A DNA stretch of 64,000 nt, from contig NZ_JOIY01000010.1 in the NCBI RefSeq assembly GCF_000720185.1, forward strand, positions 186,001 to 250,000. Direction: 5' to 3'. Position 1 is the stretch's first letter; every line of letters starts with the position of its first letter. The translations under genes were made by a program, and so were the position numbers. This DNA is from Streptomyces sp. NRRL S-340 (GTDB lineage: Bacteria; Actinomycetota; Actinomycetes; Streptomycetales; Streptomycetaceae). The notes below the pieces were generated by a model, which worked only from the letters and a program-made list of their open reading frames with translations, searched no databases and was not told the DNA's origin. Below, piece after piece: positions 16,773 through 26,836 of the stretch.

Positions 16773-17711
16773 ATGACCTTCCCCGCGCCGCTGACCGGTG
16801 TCGTGCCGCCCGTGTGCACCCCGCTGACCCCGCAGCGGGAGGTGGACGTGGACTCGCTGCTGCGGCTGGTCGACCATCTGGTGGCGGGCGGGGTGCACGG
16901 GCTGTTCGTGCTCGGCTCGACCTCCGAGGCGGCGTTCCTGACGGACCGGCAGCGCCGGCAGGTGGTGGAGGCCGTCGTCGGGCACGTGGGCGGGGCGCTG
17001 CCGGTGCTGGCCGGGGCGATCGACATGAGCACCGCCCGGGTGCTCGACCACGTCGCCGCCGTCGCCGCGGCGGGCGCGCAGGCCGTCGTCGTCACCGCGC
17101 CCTTCTACGCCCGCGCCGCCCACCCGGCGGAGATCGCCCGCCACTACCGCCGCATCGCCGCCGCGAGCCCGGTCCCGGTGCTCGCCTACGACATCCCCGT
17201 CTCCGTGCCCGCCCGGCTGCCCGCCGGGCTGGTCCTGGAACTGGCCGCCGAGGGGGTGCTCGCCGGGCTGAAGGACTCCAGCGGGGAGCTGGGCGGTTTC
17301 CGTGAGGTGGTGACCGGGGTGCGGGAAGGGTCCGGCACGGCCGGGTTCAGCGTGCTGACCGGGTCCGAGCAACTGGTCGACGCGGCCCTCGCGCTGGGCG
17401 CCGACGGCGCGGTGCCGGGGCTCGCCAACGTCGACCCGCACGGCTTCGTCCGCCTCTACCGGCTGGCGCGCGCCGGTGACTGGGAGGGCGCGCGGACCGA
17501 GCAGGAGCGGCTGTGCGCGCTGTTCGGGCTGACCCGCGCCGGGGATCCGGCCCGGATGGGTCCGGGTTCCTCCGCGCTCGGCGCGTTCAAGGCGGCCCTG
17601 CACCTGCGCGGTGTCATCGACTGTCCGGTCACCGCCGAGCCGCAGATCCCGCTGACGGCGCCGGAGGTGGCCGCGGTGCGCGAGCACCTCGCCGCGGCAG
17701 GGCTGCTGTAG
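16773..17711 (+). CDS. Dihydrodipicolinate synthase/N-acetylneuraminate lyase family aldolase
   Basis: 312 residues, the usual size for DapA/NanA class I aldolases. The phosphate/carboxylate loop appears as LGSTSEAAFL near 48-57 (LGTTGE in true DapA), the catalytic Tyr in LAYDIP near 138-143 and the Schiff-base Lys in LAGLKDSSG near 165-173. The family condenses or cleaves pyruvate with aldehydes. The T-to-S changes in the first loop and the solitary context away from lysine genes suggest a catabolic or sugar-acid aldolase rather than the housekeeping DapA. Start ATG follows GGGAG. The gene ends at a long hairpin. Confidence 0.83.
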   Translation: MTFPAPLTGVVPPVCTPLTPQREVDVDSLLRLVDHLVAGGVHGLFVLGSTSEAAFLTDRQRRQVVEAVVGHVGGALPVLAGAIDMSTARVLDHVAAVAAAGAQAVVVTAPFYARAAHPAEIARHYRRIAAASPVPVLAYDIPVSVPARLPAGLVLELAAEGVLAGLKDSSGELGGFREVVTGVREGSGTAGFSVLTGSEQLVDAALALGADGAVPGLANVDPHGFVRLYRLARAGDWEGARTEQERLCALFGLTRAGDPARMGPGSSALGAFKAALHLRGVIDCPVTAEPQIPLTAPEVAAVREHLAAAGLL

Positions 17712-17727
17712 CGGGCCGCGGGCGGGA

Positions 17728-17772
17728 CCGGTGAGGGCGGGCGCCCGCGGGCAGGGCGCCCGCCCTCACCGG
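17728..17772. terminator. Perfect 19-bp hairpin between convergent genes
   Basis: CCGGTGAGGGCGGGCGCCC and its exact complement flank a seven-base loop between the DapA-like gene and the TerB-like gene on the other strand. No T-tract. Likely bidirectional terminator. Confidence 0.8.
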
Positions 17773-17773
17773 C

Positions 17774-18472
17774 TCACGAGGGTGTCCTGGCCGCCGCCAG
17801 CAGGCGGGTCACGTCGTCCGTGGGGATGGTCAGGGCCGCGCCGACGGTGGTGAGGACGTCGCGTTCGGCGGGGATGTAGGGGCCGTCGGCCAGGGCGACG
17901 CGGGCGGCCTGGAGCAGGATCGCCTCGCGGCCGGCCGGGGCGAGGTGCGGGGCCAGCGGGTCGAGGGCCTCGTGCAGCTCTATGGTCAGGCCGGGGGCGC
18001 ACGGCTGGTCCTCGTACACCCGGCCGGTGTCCGCGGCCAGCGCCTCGACGAGGGCGGCGAGCTGCTCCTCGGTGCAGTCGGCGAACCCGGCGGCGCGGAC
18101 ACCGGACGCGGCCGTCTCCAGGGCCGTACGGGAGGAGGTGCCGCCCGCGGAGAGGACCGCGAGGGCGACGGTGTGCACGGCGTCGCGCAGCATCGCGGAG
18201 AAGCGGGAGGTGGTCGGGTGGTCCAGGGCCTCGGTGCCGAAGCGGCCGGTGCAGGCCGCGCACTCCACGACCGGGGCGGCGGTGCCGCGGGGCAGCAGCG
18301 GCACCCCGAGGACGGTGAAGCGGCGCCGGCCGCTCAGCCGCTGGTAGTTGCGGTCGCCGCCGCAGCCGGGGCAGAAGAACTCGCCGTCGCCCACGGGTGC
18401 CCAGGCGGTCCGGGTGCCCAGAATGCGGGCAAGCCTGGCGGCACGGCCGTTTCGTCCCCGTACTGGCAGCAC
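17774..18472 (-). CDS. TerB-like protein with N-terminal zinc ribbon
   Basis: 232 residues. A zinc ribbon is formed by CPGC near 34-37 and CAAC near 74-77. The C-terminal half (about 100-232) is a helical domain with acidic residues of the TerB type (ALAVLSAGGTSSRTALETA ... GREAILLQAARVALADGPYIPAERDVL), as in tellurite-resistance-associated and DjlA-N proteins, which bind metal. The GTG start has GGAGGT five bases before it. No other ter genes are nearby; the family is often seen as a solitary gene before leuA in Streptomyces. Function uncertain. Confidence 0.8.
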   Translation of the reverse strand: MLPVRGRNGRAARLARILGTRTAWAPVGDGEFFCPGCGGDRNYQRLSGRRRFTVLGVPLLPRGTAAPVVECAACTGRFGTEALDHPTTSRFSAMLRDAVHTVALAVLSAGGTSSRTALETAASGVRAAGFADCTEEQLAALVEALAADTGRVYEDQPCAPGLTIELHEALDPLAPHLAPAGREAILLQAARVALADGPYIPAERDVLTTVGAALTIPTDDVTRLLAAARTPS

Positions 18473-18655
18473 GTCGCACCTCCGTAACCACGCGGCAACA
18501 TCGCCGCGTGGGCGTGATGTTAGCCACATCGGTGAGGCTGAGTCAGTACCCCGGACGAGACCTTTCCGTGACCTGGCCGGTAAACGACGGCCACGACGAC
18601 GGGCCCCGGCCGCCTGTTCAGGCGGCCGGGGCCCGGAAAGCGCCGGTCAGGGTGA

Positions 18656-20476
<1,821 letters not shown>

Positions 20477-20485
<9 letters not shown>

Positions 20486-20524
20486 CTCGCCGCGGCAGCT
20501 AAGGAGAAGCAGCCCGAAACGCAT
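20477..20524 (-). CDS. leu leader peptide
   Basis: A 15-residue ORF, M-R-F-G-L-L-L-L-S-C-R-G-E-G-L, with four consecutive Leu codons (CTG CTT CTC CTT) and a fifth Leu just before the TAG. It lies 100 bases upstream of the leuA ribosome site on the same strand. The CTT codons are rare in this genome, which fits a stall site. No strong ribosome site is visible. The reading frame continues open upstream, but only this ATG and the Leu run make sense in context. Its role would be to couple ribosome position to folding of the attenuator. Confidence 0.75.
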
Positions 20525-20745
20525 GGTGCTGTGCAGCCTAGCCGAGCCGCGCCGGACGCGCGGGCCCGGTCCAGTATGCGAAACGCGGAGCCGGAAAAGG
20601 GGCGAAGGGGGCAAAGAGTGCGCCAGGTCACTCCACGCAGCCACCCTTACCCTTCGCGACCGCGACACGAACCCCTTGCCCCGATATTTCACCAATCAAG
20701 GTTGCAGGTAGTGACTTTGGCGTCACGCAGTGCGATGGTCGACCT

Positions 20746-21816
20746 ATGACGACCCACGGGGGCTCCGAGCCCGTCTTCTGCACCATCGTGCCGCCGCACG
20801 TCCTGGACCGCCTCGCGCGGAACGAGGACCCCGCCCTGTCCGGTCCGGCCCGCCGCAGCCTGCAGCGCGACGCCATGGAGCGCACCCGCAGGCGGCTGAC
20901 CACCGTCGTCGGCGCGCCCGCCGTCGCCCCGCCCGCCGGCAAGCAGGCCGAGCAGCCGCACCGCACGATCTACGACGCCCGCCACGGCACCGACCTGCCC
21001 GGCACCAAGGTCCGCAGCGAGGGCCAGCAGCCCGGCAAGGACGCCACGGTCAACCGCGCCTACTCCGGCCTCGGCGCCACCTTCGAGCTGTACCTGAAGG
21101 CGTACGGCCGCGACTCCATCGACGGCAGCGGCCTCCCGCTGGACGCGTCCGTGCACTACGACGAGAAGTACAACAACGCCTTCTGGAACGGCGAGCAGAT
21201 GGTGTTCGGCGACGGGGACGGCGAGGTCTTCCTCGACTTCACCATCCCGGTCGACGTCATCGGCCACGAGCTGACCCACGGCGTCACCCAGCACACCGCC
21301 AACCTCGCCTACTTCGGCCAGTCCGGCGCGCTCAACGAGTCGGTCTCCGACGTCTTCGGCTCGCTGATCAAGCAGTACACGCTCGGCCAGAGCGCGGGCG
21401 AGGCCGACTGGCTGATCGGCGCCGGACTGCTCGCCCCGCGCGTCACCGGCACCGCGCTGCGCTCCATGAAGGCTCCCGGCACCGCCTACGACGACGACGT
21501 GCTCGGCAAGGACCCGCAGCCCGCCACCATGGACGGCTACGTGCACACCGGCAGCGACAACGGCGGCGTGCACATCAACTCCGGCATCCCCAACCACGCC
21601 TTCTACCTGGTCGCCACCGCGATCGGCGGCCACGCCTGGGAGAAGGCCGGGCAGATCTGGTACGACGTGCTGACCGGCGGCAAGCTCAAGGAGGACGCGG
21701 ACTTCGCGGACTTCGCCACCCTCACCGTCCAGGCCGCCCGGGAGCGGTACGGCGCGGGCGACGCGCTCCAGGCCGTGCAGAAGGCCTGGGAACAGGTGAA
21801 GGTGCGGACACGCTGA
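20746..21816 (+). CDS. Protealysin-type M4 (thermolysin-like) metalloprotease
   Basis: 356 residues without a signal peptide. A short propeptide carries FCTIVPPHVLDRLA near 11-24, the protealysin precursor motif, instead of the long propeptide of secreted thermolysins. The catalytic domain has HELTHGVTQ (zinc His residues and catalytic Glu, near 175) and GALNESVSD (third zinc ligand), and HINSGIPNHAFY near 274-285 gives the stabilising His. These enzymes are made as cytoplasmic precursors and may be secreted in other ways or act inside the cell. The gene directly downstream encodes an emfourin-like inhibitor, so activity is probably held in check by its neighbour. It is divergent from leuA. 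Confidence 0.9.
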   Translation: MTTHGGSEPVFCTIVPPHVLDRLARNEDPALSGPARRSLQRDAMERTRRRLTTVVGAPAVAPPAGKQAEQPHRTIYDARHGTDLPGTKVRSEGQQPGKDATVNRAYSGLGATFELYLKAYGRDSIDGSGLPLDASVHYDEKYNNAFWNGEQMVFGDGDGEVFLDFTIPVDVIGHELTHGVTQHTANLAYFGQSGALNESVSDVFGSLIKQYTLGQSAGEADWLIGAGLLAPRVTGTALRSMKAPGTAYDDDVLGKDPQPATMDGYVHTGSDNGGVHINSGIPNHAFYLVATAIGGHAWEKAGQIWYDVLTGGKLKEDADFADFATLTVQAARERYGAGDALQAVQKAWEQVKVRTR

Positions 21817-21836
21817 TTCCGTACTAGACACGTCCC

Positions 21837-22103
21837 ATGCGTATTCAGGTACGGCGCACGGGCGGGTTCGCGGGCATCGAGCGGCGGGCCGAGGTGGACA
21901 CCTCGGGGCGGCCCGATGCCCCCGAGTGGCACGCCCTGGCCGAGAAGGCACTCGCCTCCGGGCGGGACACGCCGCCCGCCGGGGTTCCCGACGGCTTCCA
22001 CTACGAGATCACCGTCGACGGCCGGACGGTCCACACCGCCGACCCCCGGCTGAGTGAGGACGAGCGCGCACTGATCTCCAGGGTGCTCAAGGAGGGCGCC
22101 TAG
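21837..22103 (+). CDS. Emfourin-like inhibitor of the M4 protease
   Basis: 88 residues, 20 bases after the protease gene on the same strand. The N-terminus MRIQVRRTGGFAGIERR resembles emfourin, the cytoplasmic inhibitor encoded beside protealysin in Serratia, and the rest (FHYEITVDGRTVHTADPRLSEDERALI) is a compact beta-rich fold ending in a helix. There is no signal peptide or membrane segment. The expected role is stoichiometric inhibition of the neighbouring M4 enzyme. Assignment comes from the GGFAGI motif plus gene context; inhibitory activity is inference. Confidence 0.8.
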   Translation: MRIQVRRTGGFAGIERRAEVDTSGRPDAPEWHALAEKALASGRDTPPAGVPDGFHYEITVDGRTVHTADPRLSEDERALISRVLKEGA

Positions 22104-22263
22104 GGCGCGTGCCGGTGGACCTTCCCGGTCGCAGCACCGGCCGAGGACCCCGGCGAAGGGGGCGTGAGGAAGGGCGCGCGGCCGGGGGCGCGTGCACTGA
22201 CCTCAACCACCTTCGCGTGCACGGCCGTTGACTTCCGTTACCGCCGGTACGGATGATCCGCGC

Positions 22264-23604
22264 ATGGCGACTGACACAGGCACCACAGGCACTTCAGCCG
22301 GGGCGCTCCCCCGGTTCCCGGACGGCTTCCTGTGGGGCGTGTCCACCTCGGCGCACCAGATCGAGGGCGCGGCGGACGCACGGGAGGCGTCCGTGTGGGA
22401 CACGTTCACCGCCGAGCCCGGCCGGATCAAGGACGGCTCCACGGCGGCGGTGGCCTGCGACCACGTCCACCGCCACGCCGAGGACGTCGCCCTGCTGGCC
22501 GGGCTCGGCGTGGACGCCTACCGCTTCTCCGTCTCCTGGCCCCGGGTGAACTCCCCCGGCGGCCTCGACTTCTACGACCGGCTCGTCGACGACCTGTGCG
22601 CGGCCGGGGTGCGCCCGGTGCCCACCCTCTTCCACTGGGACCTGCCGGCCCGCCTCGACTGGCTCCGGCGGGACACGGCCGCGGAGTTCGCGCAGTACGT
22701 GTCGGTGGTGGCGGAGCGGCTGGGCGACCGCGTCACGAAGTGGATCACCCTCAACGAGCCCGCCGAGCACACCCTGCTGGGCCACGCGCTGGGCGTGCAC
22801 GCTCCCGGCAGGCGGCTCCTGTTCGACGCGCTGCCCGTCGCCCACCACCAGCTCCTCGCCCACGGCCTCGCCGTCCAGGCGCTGCGCGCGGCCGGGGCCA
22901 CGGACATCGGCATCGCCAACTCCCACGGACCCACCTGGCCCGCCTCGGGGGAAGCGGCGGACGTGGAGGCGGCCGGCCTCTACGACATGCTGCTCAACCG
23001 CCTGTTCGCCGAACCGCTGCTGCTGGGCCGCTACCCGGAGGGCGTCGGCGAGCTGATGCCGGGCTCCCCGGAGGACGTCGAGGCCGACCTCGGCGTGATC
23101 GCCCAGCCGCTGGACTGGTACGGGATCAACTACTACGCGCCGGCCCGGGTGGGCGCACCGCAGGGCACCGACGCGGAGTTCGGCGGGATCACGCTCCCCG
23201 CCGAACTGCCCTTCGCGGTGCGGCAGATCGAGGGGCGCCCCCTCACCGACTTCGGGTGGCCCGTCGTCCCCGAGGGCCTGACGGAACTGCTGACCGGCTT
23301 CCGCTCCCGTTACGGCGACCGCCTCCCGCCGGTCGTCATCACCGAGAACGGCTGCTCCTACGACGGACTGGACGACCAGGACCGCATCGCCTACCTCGAC
23401 GGCCACCTGCGCGCCCTGCACCGCGCGATCACGGCGGGCGTGGACGTGCGCGGCTACTTCGTCTGGTCCCTGCTGGACAACTGGGAGTGGGCCGAGGGCT
23501 ACGCCCGCCGCTTCGGTCTGGTCCACGTCGACCACGAGACCCGGCGGCGCACCCCCAAGGCGTCGTACGCCTGGTTCCGGGACGTGCTCCGGGCCCAGAG
23601 ATGA
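22264..23604 (+). CDS. Beta-glucosidase, glycoside hydrolase family 1
   Basis: 446 residues, the normal size for GH1. The N-terminal signature FPDGFLWGVSTSAHQIEGA is near 19-37. The acid/base Glu is in WITLNEPAEH (about 160-169) and the nucleophile Glu in VITENGCSYDG (about 357-367). FVWSLLDNWEWAEGY near the end is the usual substrate-binding segment. No signal peptide, so it acts in the cytoplasm on imported beta-glucosides such as cellobiose. An upstream in-frame TTG could extend it by 12 residues, but the ATG is preferred. The transporter gene starts inside its stop codon (ATGA), implying a two-gene operon for uptake and hydrolysis of a glycoside. Confidence 0.92.
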   Translation: MATDTGTTGTSAGALPRFPDGFLWGVSTSAHQIEGAADAREASVWDTFTAEPGRIKDGSTAAVACDHVHRHAEDVALLAGLGVDAYRFSVSWPRVNSPGGLDFYDRLVDDLCAAGVRPVPTLFHWDLPARLDWLRRDTAAEFAQYVSVVAERLGDRVTKWITLNEPAEHTLLGHALGVHAPGRRLLFDALPVAHHQLLAHGLAVQALRAAGATDIGIANSHGPTWPASGEAADVEAAGLYDMLLNRLFAEPLLLGRYPEGVGELMPGSPEDVEADLGVIAQPLDWYGINYYAPARVGAPQGTDAEFGGITLPAELPFAVRQIEGRPLTDFGWPVVPEGLTELLTGFRSRYGDRLPPVVITENGCSYDGLDDQDRIAYLDGHLRALHRAITAGVDVRGYFVWSLLDNWEWAEGYARRFGLVHVDHETRRRTPKASYAWFRDVLRAQR

Positions 23605-25079
23605 CCCGGCCCGAGCGCCCCGCGAAGTCGCCGGGTCCGGCCGCACCCGGGGGTCCGGCCGGACGTGGCGGGCCGGGACGCCCCGCCGGTCCGGGGCGCC
23701 CCGGCGAACCGGACGCACCCGCCGGGCCCGGCGGGCCCGGCGGGCCCGGCGGGCACGGGGGGCCGGACGCGTTCGCCCGGCGGGGCGGTGCCGGCGGGAA
23801 GGCGGCCCCGGGCCGCACGGGCGGGTTCCGCGGGAAGGGGCGGCCGTCCGGACGGGGCACGCCCCGCGGGAAGGACGCGGACGCCGGTGGCCAGGGCGTG
23901 CCTGCCGGGGCGGGCCCGCCCGCCGGGCCGGGGGCGGGCGGCGGGCCGGGGGGGCTCGCCTCCCAGGCGAAGGACTTCGCCCCCGGCACCGGCATGTCCA
24001 AGGAGACCCTGCTGGCCTGGGTGACCGGCGCGGGCGCGGTGGTGTCGCTGGTGGCGAACCCGCTCTTCGGCGCCCTGTCGGACCGCACGACGGCCCGCAC
24101 GGGCCGGCGCAGCCCCTGGATCGTGGCCGGGGCCGCGGGCGGCGCGCTGTCGCTGCTGCTGCTCGGGGGCGCGGGCTCGGTCGCGGTCATGACGGCCGGC
24201 TGGTGCCTGGTGCAGCTGACGCTGAACGCGGCCTTCGCCGCGGTGACGGCGGCGGTGCCGGACCGGGTGCCGCGCGCGCAGCGCGGCTCGGTCGGGGGCT
24301 CGCTGGGCGCGGCGCAGATCCTCGGCGTGGTGGGCGGGACGGGCCTGGCGACGGTGGCGGGAGGCACCGGCGCCGGGTACGCGGCGTGCGCGGTGTTCAC
24401 GTCGGCGGGCGTCCTGCCGTACGTCCTCCTCCACCGGGACCTGCGACTGGCCCCGGCGGACCGGCCGCCCTGGTCCTGGCGCGGTTTCCTGGGCGGTTTC
24501 CTGCTCAGCCCGCGCCGCCACCCCGAGCTCGCCTGGGCCTGGCTGACCCGCTTCCTGATCAACCTCAGCAACTCCCTCGTCCTGCTCTACCTCCTCTACT
24601 ACCTGCGCGACCGGGTCCGGTACGCCGACCCCGAGCGGGGCGTGCTCGTCCTGACGGCGGTGAACGGGCTGACCCTGCTGGCCACTGTGGTGGCAGGCGG
24701 GGTGTGGTCGGACCGGGCAGGCCGCCGCAAGCCCTTCGTGCTCTGGTCCGGCGTCCTGATGGCGGTGGCCACGGCCGCCCTGTCCGCCTGGCAGACCTGG
24801 CCGGGCGCGATCGTCGCGGCGGCCGTCCTCGGCGTCGGCTTCGGCGTCTTCACCTCGGTCGACTTCGCGCTGATGACCGACGTCCTGCCCACGGCCCTGG
24901 ACCGCGGCAAGGACCTCGGCGTGATCAACGTCGCCAACGCCCTCCCCCAGGTCGCGGCCCCGGCGCTGGCGGCGCCGATCGTGACGTACCTCGGCGGCTA
25001 CCGCGTGCTCTACCTGACCGCGGCGGTGATCGGGCTGGCCGGGGCGGTGCTGGTGGGCCGGATCCGGGGCGTGGACTGA
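23601..25079 (+). CDS. MFS transporter with Gly/Pro-rich N-terminus replacing TM1
   Basis: 492 residues, start overlapping the beta-glucosidase stop by four bases. Residues 1-118 are a disordered Gly/Pro/Ala/Arg tract with repeated GPA/GPG units. The transporter part begins at about 120 (LASQAKDFAPGTGMSKETLL), with the family loop GALSDRTTARTGRRSPW between the first two visible helices and about 11 hydrophobic segments in total. The expected first helix of an MFS protein is not there in any frame; the low-complexity region occupies its place. A later ATG at 23995 could start a shorter protein, also lacking helix 1. It may import or export the glycoside handled by the GH1 enzyme, or be impaired. 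Confidence 0.78.
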   Translation: MTRPERPAKSPGPAAPGGPAGRGGPGRPAGPGRPGEPDAPAGPGGPGGPGGHGGPDAFARRGGAGGKAAPGRTGGFRGKGRPSGRGTPRGKDADAGGQGVPAGAGPPAGPGAGGGPGGLASQAKDFAPGTGMSKETLLAWVTGAGAVVSLVANPLFGALSDRTTARTGRRSPWIVAGAAGGALSLLLLGGAGSVAVMTAGWCLVQLTLNAAFAAVTAAVPDRVPRAQRGSVGGSLGAAQILGVVGGTGLATVAGGTGAGYAACAVFTSAGVLPYVLLHRDLRLAPADRPPWSWRGFLGGFLLSPRRHPELAWAWLTRFLINLSNSLVLLYLLYYLRDRVRYADPERGVLVLTAVNGLTLLATVVAGGVWSDRAGRRKPFVLWSGVLMAVATAALSAWQTWPGAIVAAAVLGVGFGVFTSVDFALMTDVLPTALDRGKDLGVINVANALPQVAAPALAAPIVTYLGGYRVLYLTAAVIGLAGAVLVGRIRGVD

Positions 25080-25231
25080 GGGGCCGCCGCCGCGCCGGGG
25101 CCGTCCGGGGCGGGGCGGCACCGAAAAGCCCTACGGCGTTGTCACCGCGCCGTCGTACCCTGGGAAGCGCGAGGCCGCCCTCAGCTGTGCGGCCGTGACG
25201 AGGAGGAACAGCAGGCGTCGAGCGCCGGCCC

Positions 25232-26320
25232 ATGACTCAGACACCCGCAGCCAACACCCCCGCGCAGGGGCAGGCGAGAGCACAGTTCACCGTCCCCGCC
25301 CAGCACCCCATGGTGACTGTGCTGGGTTCCGGCGACTCCCTTCTGCGCGTGATCGAGAAGGCCTTCCCGGGGGCCGACATCCATGTCCGGGGCAACGAGA
25401 TCAGCGCGGTCGGCGCCACGTCGGACGTCGCCCTGATACAGCGCGTGTTCGACGAGATGATGCTGGTGCTCCGCACCGGGCAGCCGATGACGGAGGACGC
25501 AGTGGAACGCTCGATCGCCATGCTCAAGGCGAGCGAGAACGGGGAGAGCGACGGCCAGGAGACCCCGGCCGAGGTGCTGACGCAGAACATCCTGTCCTCG
25601 CGCGGCCGCACCATCCGCCCCAAGACGCTCAACCAGAAGCGGTACGTCGACGCGATCGACAAGCACACGGTCGTCTTCGGCATCGGGCCCGCCGGTACCG
25701 GCAAGACGTACCTGGCCATGGCCAAGGCGGTGCAGGCCCTGCAGTCCAAGCAGGTCAACCGCATCATCCTGACCCGCCCCGCGGTCGAGGCCGGCGAGCG
25801 CCTCGGCTTCCTGCCGGGCACGCTCTACGAGAAGATCGACCCCTACCTGCGCCCGCTGTACGACGCCCTGCACGACATGCTCGACCCGGACTCGATCCCC
25901 CGGCTGATGGCCGCGGGGACGATCGAGGTGGCGCCGCTGGCGTACATGCGCGGCAGGACCCTGAACGACGCGTTCATCATCCTGGACGAGGCGCAGAACA
26001 CCAGCCCCGAGCAGATGAAGATGTTCCTCACCCGGCTCGGCTTCGACTCGAAGATCGTCATCACGGGTGACGTCACCCAGGTGGACCTGCCCAGCGGCAC
26101 GAAATCCGGTCTGCGGCAGGTGCAGGAGATCCTGGAGGGCGTCGAGGACGTCCACTTCTCCCGGCTCTCCTCGCAGGACGTCGTACGGCACAAGCTGGTG
26201 GGCCGTATCGTCGACGCGTACGAGAAGTACGACAGCCAGCACGGCACCGAGAACGGCGGCGTGCCCAAGGGCGGCCGAGCCAGGGCCGCCGGTCACGGGC
26301 ACGGGCACAAGGGGAAGTAG
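25232..26320 (+). CDS. PhoH-family ATPase
   Basis: 362 residues. A short N-terminal tail is followed by a KH-like segment ([19 protein letters not shown]), then the P-loop [13 protein letters not shown] near 151-163 and the Walker B-like [15 protein letters not shown], both typical of PhoH (superfamily I helicase-like ATPases). A His/Lys-rich tail ends the protein. PhoH proteins accompany YbeY in most bacteria and are thought to act in RNA processing or ribosome quality control. The start codon follows after a GC-rich leader. It is the first gene of a four-gene run: phoH, ybeY, CBS protein, yjbR-like. Confidence 0.92.
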   Translation: MTQTPAANTPAQGQARAQFTVPAQHPMVTVLGSGDSLLRVIEKAFPGADIHVRGNEISAVGATSDVALIQRVFDEMMLVLRTGQPMTEDAVERSIAMLKASENGESDGQETPAEVLTQNILSSRGRTIRPKTLNQKRYVDAIDKHTVVFGIGPAGTGKTYLAMAKAVQALQSKQVNRIILTRPAVEAGERLGFLPGTLYEKIDPYLRPLYDALHDMLDPDSIPRLMAAGTIEVAPLAYMRGRTLNDAFIILDEAQNTSPEQMKMFLTRLGFDSKIVITGDVTQVDLPSGTKSGLRQVQEILEGVEDVHFSRLSSQDVVRHKLVGRIVDAYEKYDSQHGTENGGVPKGGRARAAGHGHGHKGK

Positions 26321-26332
26321 ACCAGCACGACC

Positions 26333-26830
26333 ATGTCGATCGACGTCAACAACGAGTCCGGAACCGAGGTCGACGAGCAGGCGATCCTCGACATCGCCCG
26401 CTACGCGCTCGCGCGGATGCGCATCCACCCGCTCTCCGAGCTCTCGGTGATCGTCGTGGACGCCGACGCCATGGAGCAGCTGCACATCCAGTGGATGGAC
26501 CTGCCGGGGCCGACGGATGTCATGTCCTTCCCGATGGACGAACTGCGTCCGCCGGGCAAGGACGACGACGAGCCCCCGCAGGGCCTGCTCGGTGACATCG
26601 TGCTGTGCCCGGAGGTCGCCGCCAAGCAGGGCGCCGAGGCCGAGACGCGGCACTCCATGGACGAGGAGCTGCAGCTGCTCACCGTCCACGGCGTGCTGCA
26701 CCTGCTCGGCTACGACCACGAGGAGCCGGACGAGAAGGCCGAGATGTTCGGTCTCCAGGCGGCGATCGTGGACGGCTGGCGTGCCGAGCGGGGCCTTCAG
26801 GGCCCGTCCCCGGCGCCGACGGTGTCGTAA
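26333..26830 (+). CDS. ybeY: Endoribonuclease YbeY
   Basis: 165 residues. The zinc motif [11 protein letters not shown] (H-G-x-L-H-L-x-G-Y-D-H) lies near 121-131, and the preceding [19 protein letters not shown] is the family's T-D-V-L-S-F segment. YbeY is a metal-dependent RNase used in 16S rRNA 3' maturation and 70S quality control. It starts 12 bases after phoH, and its C-terminal tail (about 150-165) is variable. Context with PhoH and Era nearby is the conserved arrangement. Confidence 0.95.
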   Translation: MSIDVNNESGTEVDEQAILDIARYALARMRIHPLSELSVIVVDADAMEQLHIQWMDLPGPTDVMSFPMDELRPPGKDDDEPPQGLLGDIVLCPEVAAKQGAEAETRHSMDEELQLLTVHGVLHLLGYDHEEPDEKAEMFGLQAAIVDGWRAERGLQGPSPAPTVS

Positions 26831-26836
26831 CCGCCG

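Noticed and set aside
20525..20695. Extension of the leu leader frame upstream to a 72-residue protein
   Set aside because: The upstream part is Arg-rich with no ribosome site; only the last 15 codons have the Leu run and relation to the hairpins.
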